Shown: positions 16,135 to 25,131, counted from the first letter of the stretch. The stretch is 38,767 nucleotides of DNA from an uncultured Clostridia bacterium (GCA_934141445.1 CAKPCF010000013.1:1-38767); one strand, 5' to 3'. The notes: generated by a model not told the origin, from the letters alone. Numbers and translations are program-made.

Positions 16135-16168
16135 ATAATAGGAAGTGCAGAGCACTTTCCTATTATAT
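16135..16168. terminator. Symmetrical hairpin between the protease cassette and the sortase operon
   Basis: TAATAGGAAGTGC, three bases, then its complement with one extra T. No gene stops right next to it on the minus strand, because the protease gene has its own terminator just upstream. It may be the original terminator of dpaB, now separated from it by the protease cassette. Confidence 0.5.
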
Positions 16169-16169
16169 A

Positions 16170-16232
16170 AAAAGCAACCAGCGTACATCACAGGAAATTC
16201 TTCCTTACTTGATGTACGCCGGTCTTCGGTTA
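16170..16232 (-). terminator. Terminator of the metalloprotease-like gene
   Basis: On the minus strand a 14-base stem (ACCGGCGTACATCA with TGATGTACGCTGGT, one wobble) with AGGAA/TTCCT inside is followed by GCTTTTTAT. It is more GC-rich than the flanking DNA, like the other cassette terminators. Confidence 0.85.
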
Positions 16233-16272
16233 CCCTTCTGAGGTTTTTCCTAGCTGATAGTCTGATATGCCC

Positions 16273-17184
16273 TTAAGCAGCAGAATAAGTATTCTGCCAA
16301 TTCTTCAGGCAATTAACAGCTACCGACTGTGCTTGCTTCCAGTATAGCTCATCCTCTGCGTGGTTGAGACACTGGACGAACAAATCCAGTTCTTCGTGCT
16401 TCAATCCAAGATCAGATTCAAGCGTTCCATACAAGAATGCTCTTGCACCCTTGATTCCGAAAATGCTCAGGAACATGTAAGCAAAATCTTGATACTGATG
16501 ATATCCACTTCTTTGCGATTCGAACAAATTGCTAGTAACAGCATAAGTGAAAGCATCAGTCATGCCTTCAACAAACTTACCTGTCTCCAGCCAATCTTTC
16601 CCATCTGTGAGATAATTTTTCACTGCATGCATCAGTTCATGAACTACTATCCACTCAGTAATTTGACGATCATTAGCATTGATGTATACTACATCATATT
16701 CGCTAACTGCTAACAGGTGTTGAGCAACTTCAGGGAACTCCGCCAGTTCAAACTTGACAGATACCAGATAGTCTTTCACTCTAGCCTTATCTTCGGACTT
16801 AATAATTTCGGTCAAATCGACAAAGTTTAGAACTTTTTTTCTAGCTGTTGCAACAATGTCCTCTTCATTTTTAGTAAAAATTTCATCTTTCTTTACCACA
16901 AAAGCTTGAGGGACAATTCTGGTATTATATCTTTCGAATGAATACCAGACAGCAAGATCCATAAGCTCCAAGTTAAGAGCTGTTGGCTCTTTCTCATTAT
17001 CATACCATGTCTGGTACGGATGCTCCTGGAAATCTTTCAGGATTCCATAATACCGTTCGTTCTGTGTGAAAAGCAAATCATCATTTTCTGCCTTGCAAAA
17101 AATGGTTGCGGCTTGTGCCGTTGATGCAAACATAGAAACGAAAAGTGCTATGGATAATGTCAGGGCTATAAATCTCTTTTTCAT
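16273..17184 (-). CDS. Secreted zinc metallopeptidase-like protein (cassette 4)
   Basis: The 303-residue protein has a clear Sec signal peptide with cleavage near AQA-A (residues 25-26). The zinc motif is HELMH (His182, Glu183, His186), followed by Glu206 in FVEGMTDAFTY, the spacing expected of a gluzincin third ligand. The rest is helical with no named domain that I recognise. GGAGGT precedes the ATG, and the promoter is a perfect consensus. It is monocistronic, richer in GC than its neighbours (37% in a sampled row) and ends at a strong hairpin. It probably acts outside the cell; the substrate is unknown. No membrane anchor or sorting signal is seen. Confidence 0.75.
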   Translation of the reverse strand: MKKRFIALTLSIALFVSMFASTAQAATIFCKAENDDLLFTQNERYYGILKDFQEHPYQTWYDNEKEPTALNLELMDLAVWYSFERYNTRIVPQAFVVKKDEIFTKNEEDIVATARKKVLNFVDLTEIIKSEDKARVKDYLVSVKFELAEFPEVAQHLLAVSEYDVVYINANDRQITEWIVVHELMHAVKNYLTDGKDWLETGKFVEGMTDAFTYAVTSNLFESQRSGYHQYQDFAYMFLSIFGIKGARAFLYGTLESDLGLKHEELDLFVQCLNHAEDELYWKQAQSVAVNCLKNWQNTYSAA

Positions 17185-17232
17185 GATGTGGTTACCTCCA
17201 ATAACCTAAAATATGAAATTCGGACTATAATA

Positions 17233-17261
17233 ATTATAGCATTTCAAAAATATTATGTCAA
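17233..17261 (-). promoter_or_regulatory. Consensus promoter of the metalloprotease-like gene
   Basis: Minus-strand TTGACA (17256-17261) and TATAAT (17233-17238) with a 17-base spacer, a perfect sigma-A consensus. It starts about 40 bases after the stop codon of dpaB. Confidence 0.85.
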
Positions 17262-17299
17262 ATTGATTACCAAATATATTATCCTTACTTAATTTACAC

Positions 17300-17878
17300 T
17301 CACAACAAAATTGGTTGTATCTGTTCCTTATCTAATGCATATTCTATTGTTTTAGAAATATATTCAGAATCAAACACCAGTGATCTTGGCTTGGTAATAG
17401 GATTATCTTGCTTAAAAGGAACAAAATAATAATGTTTCATATTTAATAATTTTCCAATATTCATTGCATTTCCAGATAATGCATTATTAGTCGAAATAGC
17501 AATGACTACTGGTTTTTCATTTCTAAGATGTGATTTTACAGCCATTGTTGCTGGTGTATCTATAATATCATTTGCAAGTTTAGATATCGTATTTCCAGAG
17601 CAAGGTGCAACTACCAATATGTCAAACATTCTTTTTGGACCAATTGGCTCTGCATCTTGTATAGTATGAATAATGCTATTGCCTGTAATTTCTTCTATTT
17701 CTTTTATAAAATCATCTGATTTACCAAATTTTGTATCCATATAATAACTATTAAAACTCATTATTGGTGTTACTATAGCACCTTTATCTATAATCTTTTT
17801 TAATGCTTCAATGCTTTTTCTAAATGTACAAAACGAACCAGTAAAAGCATATCCTATTTTAACTTTTTCTAGGTTCAA
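17300..17878 (-). CDS. dpaB: Dipicolinate synthase subunit B-like flavoprotein
   Basis: The 192-residue protein closely follows Bacillus SpoVFB/DpaB: GYAFTGSFCTF near the start, AEPIGPKRMFDILVVAPCSGNT in the middle (here at about 82-103), ISTNNALSGNAMN and the ending QPILL. It belongs to the flavoprotein (HFCD) fold. In sporulating bacteria DpaA and DpaB together oxidise dihydrodipicolinate to dipicolinic acid in the mother cell, for spore heat resistance. Translation starts at TTG (17878) with AAAGGAGG 9 bases before it. No dpaA is next to it here, so it is either orphaned or the partner lies elsewhere. The native promoter abuts the divergent purB promoter. Confidence 0.88.
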   Translation of the reverse strand: MNLEKVKIGYAFTGSFCTFRKSIEALKKIIDKGAIVTPIMSFNSYYMDTKFGKSDDFIKEIEEITGNSIIHTIQDAEPIGPKRMFDILVVAPCSGNTISKLANDIIDTPATMAVKSHLRNEKPVVIAISTNNALSGNAMNIGKLLNMKHYYFVPFKQDNPITKPRSLVFDSEYISKTIEYALDKEQIQPILL

Positions 17879-17911
17879 CTTAAATACCTCCTTTCATAAT
17901 CTATCAATATT

Positions 17912-17941
17912 ATTTTATGATGTTATGTAAATTATTGTCAA
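17912..17941 (-). promoter_or_regulatory. Promoter of dpaB
   Basis: Minus-strand TTGACA (17936-17941) and TAAAAT (17912-17917) with an 18-base spacer. The -35 boxes of this and the divergent purB promoter are only 5 bases apart. A sporulation-sigma promoter was not recognised. Confidence 0.55.
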
Positions 17942-17946
17942 AATTA

Positions 17947-17975
17947 TTTACTTTTTAATTAAACCGTGTTATAAT
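17947..17975 (+). promoter_or_regulatory. Promoter of purB
   Basis: TTTACT (17947-17952) and TATAAT (17970-17975) with a 17-base spacer. The leader of about 85 bases shows no purine riboswitch that I can recognise. Confidence 0.7.
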
Positions 17976-18066
17976 ATCGTTTGTCTCAATGACTGTTTAT
18001 TTCTAAATGTTTTTCATCTTTGGAATGACAGCAGTTAAATAACTTTAGAAAGGGGATAAAATCCTT

Positions 18067-19512
18067 ATGAAACGAGACAATTCTACTTTCGTCGCAGAAA
18101 ATATTTCTGCAAAACATTTGGCTATTGGCCCACTCGATGGACGGTATGCTCAAATCGGTGAGGCACTTGCACCGTATTTCTCTGAATTTGCCCTGGTAAA
18201 GTATCGGGTTAAAGTCGAGATTTACTGGCTGAAGTACCTTATTGAAAACGTTGCCGGTAATTCTGGCAGTTCTACTTTGGATGACTTTAATCCCAAACTT
18301 CTTCCGGTGATTATGTCTATCTACGAGAACTTCTCTGACGAAGACTTTATGCGGATCAAAGAAATTGAGAGCAAGACAAACCATGATGTAAAGTCCGTTG
18401 AACTCTTCATTGCTGAACAGCTTGAAGCAAAAGGTCACGAACACCTCGGCTTGCGTGCTCTCAAGAGCTTTGTGCATATTGGTTGCACGTCTGAAGACAT
18501 CACCAACTGTGCTTATGCATTGATGATTTCTTCTGCTCTTAAGGAAGTCTGGCAACCCAAAGCAACTGAACTTCTGGATTTTGTTACCAAGATGGCAGGC
18601 AAATATGCAGATGTTCCTATGCTTGCACATACTCATGGTCAACCTGCCACTCCAACCACTGTTGGCAAAGAACTGGCTGTTTATGCCTATCGCTTTACAC
18701 AAAGCTTGCGGCGCATTGTTCATGTTCCCATTACTGCCAAATTCAATGGTGCAACTGGAAACTATGCAGCAATTTCTGTCGCGTTCCCCAACAATGGTTG
18801 GATGTTCCATTCTGAATGCTTTGTGGTTCAGTATTTGGGATTGACTTTTAATCCTGTTACTACTCAGATTGAAAGTCACGACAATGTCTGCCACTTGTTG
18901 GATGAGATTCGTCATTTCAACAATATTCTGCGAGACTTTGATGTGGACATGTGGCTCTACATCAGCATGGAATACTTTAAACAGATTCCTGTTAAAACAG
19001 AAGTTGGTAGTAGTACCATGCCTCACAAAGTCAACCCCATTCGCTTCGAAAACAGCGAAGCAAATATCAAGATTGGCAATGCAATTTGCGCTGCTCTTTC
19101 TGATGAGCTTCCTCGTTCTCGTATGCAGAGAGATCTTTCTGATTCTTCTTTGCAAAGAAACATTGGTCTTGCCTTTGGCTACTCTCTGCAGGCTATTGGA
19201 CAAACCATCGGCGGTCTTAAGAAGGTCGAAGTTAACAAGGAGAAAATTGAGTCTGAACTCAATTCGAACTGGGCTGTTCTTGCAGAACCCATTCAGACCA
19301 TGCTTCGCAAGTATGGCATTCCTGATGCTTACGACCATCTGAAAGAGCTTACCCGTGGCAAGGAAATTACCGAAAGCGATATCAAGAATTTCATCAAGTC
19401 TCTTGATGTATTGAGTGAGGAGGACCAGCAGATTTTGCTGAATCTCACCCCTGCTTCCTATATCGGTGATGCAGTTGGTATTGCAAAAGCAGCCGCATCT
19501 GTCGGTTATTAA
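18067..19512 (+). CDS. purB: Adenylosuccinate lyase, E. coli type (cassette 5)
   Basis: The 481-residue protein cleaves adenylosuccinate to AMP and fumarate, and SAICAR to AICAR, in purine synthesis. It matches the E. coli PurB type: PLDGRY near the N-terminus, AHTHGQPATPTT near residue 187, the flexible-loop signature GSSTMPHKVNP (about 314-324, with the catalytic Ser), NWAVLAEPIQT and LKELTRGK near the end. AAGGGG precedes the ATG. It is on the plus strand, alone, with its own promoter and terminator and about 40% GC in a sampled row against about 25% for a sampled V-ATPase row. No other purine gene is nearby. Both features suggest it was acquired by transfer rather than being part of the ancestral pur operon. 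Confidence 0.93.
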   Translation: MKRDNSTFVAENISAKHLAIGPLDGRYAQIGEALAPYFSEFALVKYRVKVEIYWLKYLIENVAGNSGSSTLDDFNPKLLPVIMSIYENFSDEDFMRIKEIESKTNHDVKSVELFIAEQLEAKGHEHLGLRALKSFVHIGCTSEDITNCAYALMISSALKEVWQPKATELLDFVTKMAGKYADVPMLAHTHGQPATPTTVGKELAVYAYRFTQSLRRIVHVPITAKFNGATGNYAAISVAFPNNGWMFHSECFVVQYLGLTFNPVTTQIESHDNVCHLLDEIRHFNNILRDFDVDMWLYISMEYFKQIPVKTEVGSSTMPHKVNPIRFENSEANIKIGNAICAALSDELPRSRMQRDLSDSSLQRNIGLAFGYSLQAIGQTIGGLKKVEVNKEKIESELNSNWAVLAEPIQTMLRKYGIPDAYDHLKELTRGKEITESDIKNFIKSLDVLSEEDQQILLNLTPASYIGDAVGIAKAAASVGY

Positions 19513-19590
19513 ACCACAAACCTATCTGCTACGATTGCTCATGTAGCAATTCTGGCAGTAGATACCCAAAGTAAATTGTCTTAAAGCAAA

Positions 19591-19632
19591 GGAAAGAGCC
19601 GTTTCCACTATGGATTCGGCTCTTTCCCCTTT
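19591..19632 (+). terminator. Terminator of purB
   Basis: Perfect 11-base arms GGAAAGAGCCG (19591-19601) and CGGCTCTTTCC (19617-19627) followed by CCTTTATATT. A smaller stem ATTGCT/AGCAAT lies at about 19535-19551. A weak 7-base stem at 19653-19676 could end the opposing gene at 19701. Confidence 0.85.
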
Positions 19633-19700
19633 ATATTATTTGTTTAAATCATATTCAAATTATTTTTATTTTGAATTTTATAAATCATAATCCCCCTCTA

Positions 19701-20594
19701 TTATTTACTCAAATCATATCCAGCAACTAATTCTCCACTTTCACAATCAATAAGAACATGCAATACATATTTCTTATTTTGTTCTAAATATACATTTGCC
19801 TGCCAATATGTTGATACTTCTCCAGTTGGCTCTTGAAGGTCTCCTTTTGTTATAAAGAATTGATTTGGTTTTTCATTTACTAATTTTACATCTTTTATTA
19901 ACATTGTTGCATTTGTTAAAGACTGATTATTAAAATACTTTCTTGAAAGATATTCTGTTAATACACTCCAACTATTATTTATTTTTTCTGTAACATCTTG
20001 TGGTGACGTAATAATTATTTTATCAGTTTTCTTAATTACCAAATTAACATTTTTTTGATTAACATCAGGTAATGCAACAATCAATACTGATTGATTTACA
20101 TCATTACTTTCTGTAAAAACAATATTATCATAGTCAAATCCAGAATGTCTAGAATCCATTGTTAAATCCATGTTTTCTTTATATATTACTAATACATAAA
20201 ATTTCTTAAAATCTTCATCCGTAAATTCTTTTATTCCTTGTTTATTTGACATTATTTTTTGATATTCTTTTTTACTTCTACATATAGCATACTGCAAATC
20301 ATCATTTGTTTTATTAGAAAGTTGACTAACATCAAAATTTTCTAAATCAAATTTCTGTATAACAATGCTTCCCATTAACAAATCAGCTACAGCATTTGAA
20401 TTATCATAATTTGAATCTTCTATATCATTACTTATATTATAAACTTGATATAGCTCCCAACTTATAAAAGAAACTAATAAAATAACAATAGCCACTATTA
20501 TTATTTTAAAAAATTTAGGCATTTTACTTTTTTCTTTTTCTGGTTTTACTACCTTAAAATCTTCTGGGTTTTGATCTACTTTTTCTTTTTTCAT
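19701..20594 (-). CDS. Membrane-anchored protein of unknown function after the V-ATPase operon
   Basis: The 297-residue protein has a charged cytoplasmic start, one span at about 24-46, and an outer domain of about 250 residues of mixed alpha/beta with no motif I recognise. I chose the ATG at 20594, which has AAGGAGAAGG before it; an ATG at 20621 lacks a ribosome site. The C-terminus (VLHVLIDCESGELVAGYDLSK) has the look of a small PepSY/cystatin-like beta sheet, but this is only an impression. It lies 112 bases after the V-ATPase D subunit gene and has its own promoter, so it may be expressed apart from the ATPase. Confidence 0.6.
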   Translation of the reverse strand: MKKEKVDQNPEDFKVVKPEKEKSKMPKFFKIIIVAIVILLVSFISWELYQVYNISNDIEDSNYDNSNAVADLLMGSIVIQKFDLENFDVSQLSNKTNDDLQYAICRSKKEYQKIMSNKQGIKEFTDEDFKKFYVLVIYKENMDLTMDSRHSGFDYDNIVFTESNDVNQSVLIVALPDVNQKNVNLVIKKTDKIIITSPQDVTEKINNSWSVLTEYLSRKYFNNQSLTNATMLIKDVKLVNEKPNQFFITKGDLQEPTGEVSTYWQANVYLEQNKKYVLHVLIDCESGELVAGYDLSK

Positions 20595-20682
20595 AAACCT
20601 TCTCCTTGTTAATAAAGTCAATAAAATCTACATGATAATTAAAACAATTCTATTAACACTATAAAATAATTTAACTATCTTT

Positions 20683-20710
20683 ATTATAACTAATTTTAAC
20701 TATTTGTCAA
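20683..20710 (-). promoter_or_regulatory. Promoter overlapping the stop of the V-ATPase D gene
   Basis: Minus-strand TTGACA (20705-20710) and TATAAT (20683-20688) with a 16-base spacer. The -35 box includes the TGA stop of the D subunit gene. It serves the gene starting at 20594. Confidence 0.6.
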
Positions 20711-21321
20711 TTCAATTTATTCTTTATAACTTTTAATCTTGTAAATTCCTCTCTTTCTCTTTCCTCTAAAATGTCTTGTATTTCGCTAATACTACTTTGT
20801 GTTTGCGGAATAATCATATCACCTAAGGCATTTGACCTTTTTGATACTTTCTCAATATTTTTTTCTAATTTAATAATAGTGTTAAGTGTTTCAGCATAAG
20901 CTACAAGTTCAGATTTTATACTGTTAAAATCAATAATTGTGCTATCTACGGCTGAAGTTGTATCATATAAACTATAATTTATACTAGCCTGTTTTGGTTC
21001 ATACACAACAGATGGAATTTCCACACCCATGATAGTTTTATATTTAATATCTAGTATATCTTCAAAATTCATACCATTTGAAATATCAATCAAATTGTCA
21101 ACACCTGTATCGATAGTTGCTTTAATATATGATGTATAGGCTTTTTTTAATAAAGCTTGCACATTTTCCAATTGTTCTTTCGCCTTTTTCTGATATTTAG
21201 TTTTTTCCATGCTTAAAATTATTTTCTTTTTTTCTAATAGTTCTCTTCCCTGTATTGAAAGCTTTAAATTTTCTTTTAATCTCATTAAATTATTTTTTGT
21301 AGGTAATGTAGAAGAATTCAA
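20707..21321 (-). CDS. atpD: V-type ATP synthase subunit D (central stalk)
   Basis: The 204-residue protein is the coiled-coil central rotor of the V1 sector. The N-terminal block with LMRLKENLKLSIQGRELLEKKK (here split as LMRLKENLKL and SIQGRELLEKK) and the C-terminal RSNALGD...I (about 163-170) are the family's long helices, and the length is usual. It starts at TTG (21321) with GGGAGGAG before it; this start keeps the normal N-terminal length. It is the last subunit gene of the operon, 24 bases after subunit B. Confidence 0.9.
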   Translation of the reverse strand: MNSSTLPTKNNLMRLKENLKLSIQGRELLEKKKIILSMEKTKYQKKAKEQLENVQALLKKAYTSYIKATIDTGVDNLIDISNGMNFEDILDIKYKTIMGVEIPSVVYEPKQASINYSLYDTTSAVDSTIIDFNSIKSELVAYAETLNTIIKLEKNIEKVSKRSNALGDMIIPQTQSSISEIQDILEEREREEFTRLKVIKNKLN

Positions 21322-21345
21322 ATTTATCTCCTCCCAAAAACTTTT

Positions 21346-22695
21346 TTATTTTTTAAGTGTATCAATTTTACTCCATTCACTCTCTGGTAAAATTTTCAAT
21401 ATTTCCCATGCTAAGTCTAAAGTTTGCTCAATAGTTCTACTTTCCATAACTTCTTGATTAAGCCATTTTTCTTCAAAGGCTTTTCCAAATTCTAAATATT
21501 TTTTATCAGTTTCAGACAAGTCTGCCTCACCTAAAACCTTTGCTAAAGCTCTTACTTCTTGTACTTTAGAATATGAAGTAAACAATTGATCTGCAATTTC
21601 TCTATGGTCTTTTCTTGTATATTTCTCTCCTATTCCATCTTTCATCAATCTAGACAAAGAATCTAATATATTGATTGGTGGGTCAATTCCTTTTTGTGAA
21701 AGCTCTCTTGATAATACAATTTGTCCTTCTGTAATATATCCTGTAATATCTGGAATAGGATGTGATATATCATCATTTGGCATTGTTAAAATTGGTATTT
21801 GTGTAATAGAGCCCTTCTTTCCCCTTATTTTTCCAGCTCTTTCATATATGCTTGCAAAATCACTATATAAATATCCTGGATATCCTTTTCTACTTGGAAT
21901 TTCCCCTTTTAAGGTTGAAACTTCTCTTAAAGCTTCTGCATAAGCAGTCATATCTGTTAATATAACCAGTACTTGCATATCTAAATCAAAGGCCAAGTAT
22001 TCAGCGCAAGTTAAAGCAACTTTAGGGGTTAAAATTCTTTCTATAGAAGGATCATTTGATAAATTTTGAAAAGTTACTACCTTATCTAGAATTCCATTTT
22101 CTTCAAAACTTTTTCTAAAAAATTCTGCTGTTTCATATTCTGCGCCAATAAGTCCAAAAACAATTGCAAAACCACTTTCATTTTTAATATTAGCTTGTCT
22201 AATTATTTTTTCTGTTAATTTATTATGATTTATACCACTTCCAGAAAAAATTGGTAATTTTTGACCTCTAATTAAGGTCATAAGACCATCTATTGCTGAT
22301 ATTCCAGTTTCTATGAAATTCTTTGGATACTCTCTTGCAACAGGATTTATTGGTTCTCCACCAATTTCTCGTTCAGTTTGTACATTGATTTCACCCAGTC
22401 CATCAATTGGTCTACCAGCACCATCAAAAATTCTACCAAGCATATCTTTAGAAAGCTTTAATTTTAAAGGGCTACCTGTAAATTCAGTTTTCACACCTTT
22501 GCAACTCATTCCATTAGTTCCCTCATATACTTGTATAACCGTAAAATCTTCAGAAAGAGTAACAATATTTCCCAAACGAGTCTCACCATTTGGAAGTGCT
22601 AGTTCAACTTGTTCATCAAAAATTGCATCTTTGGGTGTTTTTATATAAACCAATGGTCCATTTATTTTTTCAAGACCAATTCTTTGAATTTTCAT
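21346..22695 (-). CDS. atpB: V-type ATP synthase subunit B (regulatory, non-catalytic)
   Basis: The 449-residue protein forms the A3B3 head with subunit A. It has the beta-barrel start (GLEKINGPLVYIK), the DGAGRPIDGLG loop, the nucleotide-fold region with FSGSGINHNKL in place of a true Walker A (as is normal for B subunits), IDPPINILDSLSRLMKDG and the C-terminal helices. The length is usual. It sits between the A and D subunits with short gaps. It is one of the best-conserved proteins of the window. Confidence 0.95.
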   Translation of the reverse strand: MKIQRIGLEKINGPLVYIKTPKDAIFDEQVELALPNGETRLGNIVTLSEDFTVIQVYEGTNGMSCKGVKTEFTGSPLKLKLSKDMLGRIFDGAGRPIDGLGEINVQTEREIGGEPINPVAREYPKNFIETGISAIDGLMTLIRGQKLPIFSGSGINHNKLTEKIIRQANIKNESGFAIVFGLIGAEYETAEFFRKSFEENGILDKVVTFQNLSNDPSIERILTPKVALTCAEYLAFDLDMQVLVILTDMTAYAEALREVSTLKGEIPSRKGYPGYLYSDFASIYERAGKIRGKKGSITQIPILTMPNDDISHPIPDITGYITEGQIVLSRELSQKGIDPPINILDSLSRLMKDGIGEKYTRKDHREIADQLFTSYSKVQEVRALAKVLGEADLSETDKKYLEFGKAFEEKWLNQEVMESRTIEQTLDLAWEILKILPESEWSKIDTLKK

Positions 22696-22728
22696 TTCAA
22701 CTTTTCCTTTCTTTTATTAACTATGCTT

Positions 22729-24504
22729 TTAAGATATATGTTGCTTATATGTTTCTTCTAATCTTCTTAAAGATTCTTTAGCCTTTAAATTGAATTTTTT
22801 AAATTCTTCTAATTTATCATTTGGAATCATCATTTTTAGTTTTACATATTCGTCTAAAATACCTAATTCTCTGATTTTAGATATTGGAATACCTTTTTCA
22901 ATTAATTGATTGGAATTATCGTACAATTGTATAATTGTGTCCATCATTAAATACTGTTTTTCAAGTGGAACAAATCTATCAATTTCGCTCATTGCATTTT
23001 GTTGAAGAAATCCAATTCTAATATCTTTACAAATTTCCAAAACTAATTTTTTATCATCTGATAAAACATCTTGACCAACAACTTTAGATATTTCTAGAAG
23101 TTCATTTTCTTCTTCTAGTAATTTTATAATTCTTTGTCTGTAATCTAAAAACTTAATTGGCAATTTATTTTCGTACCAATCTTGAAGTTGATCTACATAT
23201 TCGCTATAGCTTATATTCCAATTAACTGCTGGATAGTGTCTTGAATATGCAAGTTCTCTATTTAATCCCCAAAAGCAATGAACAAATCTTTTTGTATTTT
23301 GAGTTACTGGTTCAGAAAAATCTGCACCTTGTGGCGAAACAGCTCCAATTATTGTAACAGAGCCTTTTGTTCCATTTGAATTTTTTACCATTCCTGCTCT
23401 TCCATAAAATTCAGATAGTCTAGATGGTAAATATGATGGATAACCTTCTTCAGCTGGCATTTCTTCTAACCTTCCAGAAATTTCTCTTAAAGCTTCTGCC
23501 CATCTTGAAGTAGAATCAGCCATAATTGCTACATCATATCCCATATCTCTATAATATTCTGCCATGCTTAAACCTGTATATATAGAAGCTTCACGTGCAG
23601 CAACTGGCATATTTGAAGTATTTGCAATTAAAATAGTTCTTTCTATAAGTGGTCTACCTGTTTTAGGGTCTATTAAATTTTGAAATTCATCTAAAACATC
23701 TGTCATTTCATTGCCACGTTCACCACATCCTATATAGACGATAATATCTGCGTTTGACCATTTTGCCAATTGATGTTGAAGCATTGTTTTTCCTGTACCG
23801 AAGCCTCCAGGAATCATTGCAGTACCACCTTTTGCCATTGGAAACAATGAATCTAGTACTCTTTGTCCAGTTATAAAAAGCTCTGTATTAGAAAGTCTTT
23901 GCTCGTATGGTCTGCCTATTCTTATTGGCCATTCTTGTATCATTGTTATTTCGTGTACATTGTTTTTATTGTCTTTTACTTTGCAAATAATATCATTAAC
24001 TGCATATTCTCCATTTTCTACTATCTCAATTATTTCACCAAAAATATTATTTGGAATCATTATTTTATGTGATATTGCTGTAGTTTCTTGCACTTCTCCT
24101 ATTATTGTTCCAGATTCTACTCTTTGATATAATTCTACACATTTTTTGAAATTCCATTTCTTCTCTAATGAAACCTTACTTGGAACAATACCTTTTTTTA
24201 TAAAATCTCCTGAAAGATTTTTAAGTTCTTTAAGAGGTCTCTGAATACCATCAAAAATTTCTCCTAAAAGTCCTGGTGCTAGAGTTACAGATAATGATTT
24301 TCCATCAGATATAACTTTTTCACCAATTTTCAAACCATTTGTACTTTCATAAACTTGTATTACAGCAATATCTTCTTCTAATTTTATAACTTCTCCTAAT
24401 AGTTTTTCTTCTCCTATGTAAACCATATCATGCATAGCAAAATCTGCATTTCCTTTTGCTAAAACAACTGGTCCATTTATAGAAATTACATTTTTAAATT
24501 CCAA
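22729..24504 (-). CDS. atpA: V-type ATP synthase subunit A (catalytic)
   Basis: The 591-residue catalytic subunit has the P-loop GGFGTGKT (233-240), the family's insert domain between the barrel and the nucleotide fold, IVYIGCGERGNEMTDVL, ADSTSRWAEALREISGRLEEMPAEEGYPSYLP (approximate block 330-360) and SGAVSPQGADFSEPVTQ-like text. The first P-loop residues are Gly-Gly where most have Gly-Pro. The length is usual. It follows subunit E by 24 bases. Confidence 0.96.
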   Translation of the reverse strand: MEFKNVISINGPVVLAKGNADFAMHDMVYIGEEKLLGEVIKLEEDIAVIQVYESTNGLKIGEKVISDGKSLSVTLAPGLLGEIFDGIQRPLKELKNLSGDFIKKGIVPSKVSLEKKWNFKKCVELYQRVESGTIIGEVQETTAISHKIMIPNNIFGEIIEIVENGEYAVNDIICKVKDNKNNVHEITMIQEWPIRIGRPYEQRLSNTELFITGQRVLDSLFPMAKGGTAMIPGGFGTGKTMLQHQLAKWSNADIIVYIGCGERGNEMTDVLDEFQNLIDPKTGRPLIERTILIANTSNMPVAAREASIYTGLSMAEYYRDMGYDVAIMADSTSRWAEALREISGRLEEMPAEEGYPSYLPSRLSEFYGRAGMVKNSNGTKGSVTIIGAVSPQGADFSEPVTQNTKRFVHCFWGLNRELAYSRHYPAVNWNISYSEYVDQLQDWYENKLPIKFLDYRQRIIKLLEEENELLEISKVVGQDVLSDDKKLVLEICKDIRIGFLQQNAMSEIDRFVPLEKQYLMMDTIIQLYDNSNQLIEKGIPISKIRELGILDEYVKLKMMIPNDKLEEFKKFNLKAKESLRRLEETYKQHIS

Positions 24505-24528
24505 TTTTCAAGCCTCCAAATATACTTT

Positions 24529-25122
24529 TTAACTAATATTTTTCAAATTTATTTTACTAATTTCTTCTTTTAATAAGGTGGACAATGAATTATCTATCAA
24601 TAAATTTTCATTTATGTTTTCTCCAATACAACCACCTATTATTTCTTTTTTAGTAATTTTCACATTACATCCAAATTCTTTATTTATAATAGTTAAATAT
24701 TTGTCATAATCTTTTTGAGTTATATATATTGTTATCTCTTCATTTTCTTTTTTTTCTAATTTTTCTATTACATCAGATATATTATTTAATAAAAAAATTT
24801 CATATTCTTTTAAATCTGTAAAAAAATATAATCTTTTCACAAGCTCTTGCTCTAATGCTTCCATTAACTTTTTTTCCTTAGAAATAACTGCTATTTTAGA
24901 ACTATTTTTAGCTTCATAAATATTTGAATTAAAATCTTTTTCAATTTTATAAATTTGTCTATCTAATTTATATTTTGCTTCTTCTCTGTATCTATTTAAT
25001 TCATCTTCTGTTTCTAATTTTATATTATCAGCTATTTTATTATCTAAATCTAAAGCTTCTGATTTGGCTAATTTTAAACAACTATCTTGAAATTTTTTAA
25101 CTTTAGTAGTTAAATCATCCAT
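24529..25122 (-). CDS. atpE: V-type ATP synthase subunit E (peripheral stalk)
   Basis: The 197-residue protein has a long charged coiled coil (about 1-95) and a small globular C-terminal domain with the typical IIGGCIGE turn (about 160-167) followed by DNSLSTLL. It pairs with the G/H-type helix encoded at 28761 to form the stator stalks. It is 9 bases after subunit F. Confidence 0.85.
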   Translation of the reverse strand: MDDLTTKVKKFQDSCLKLAKSEALDLDNKIADNIKLETEDELNRYREEAKYKLDRQIYKIEKDFNSNIYEAKNSSKIAVISKEKKLMEALEQELVKRLYFFTDLKEYEIFLLNNISDVIEKLEKKENEEITIYITQKDYDKYLTIINKEFGCNVKITKKEIIGGCIGENINENLLIDNSLSTLLKEEISKINLKNIS

Positions 25123-25131
25123 ATTACACCT

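Noticed and set aside
17986..19338. A 450-residue open frame on the minus strand opposite purB
   Set aside because: It is the antisense shadow of purB, which has clear family signatures, a promoter and a ribosome site; the shadow has no recognisable protein features and no ribosome site was identified for it.
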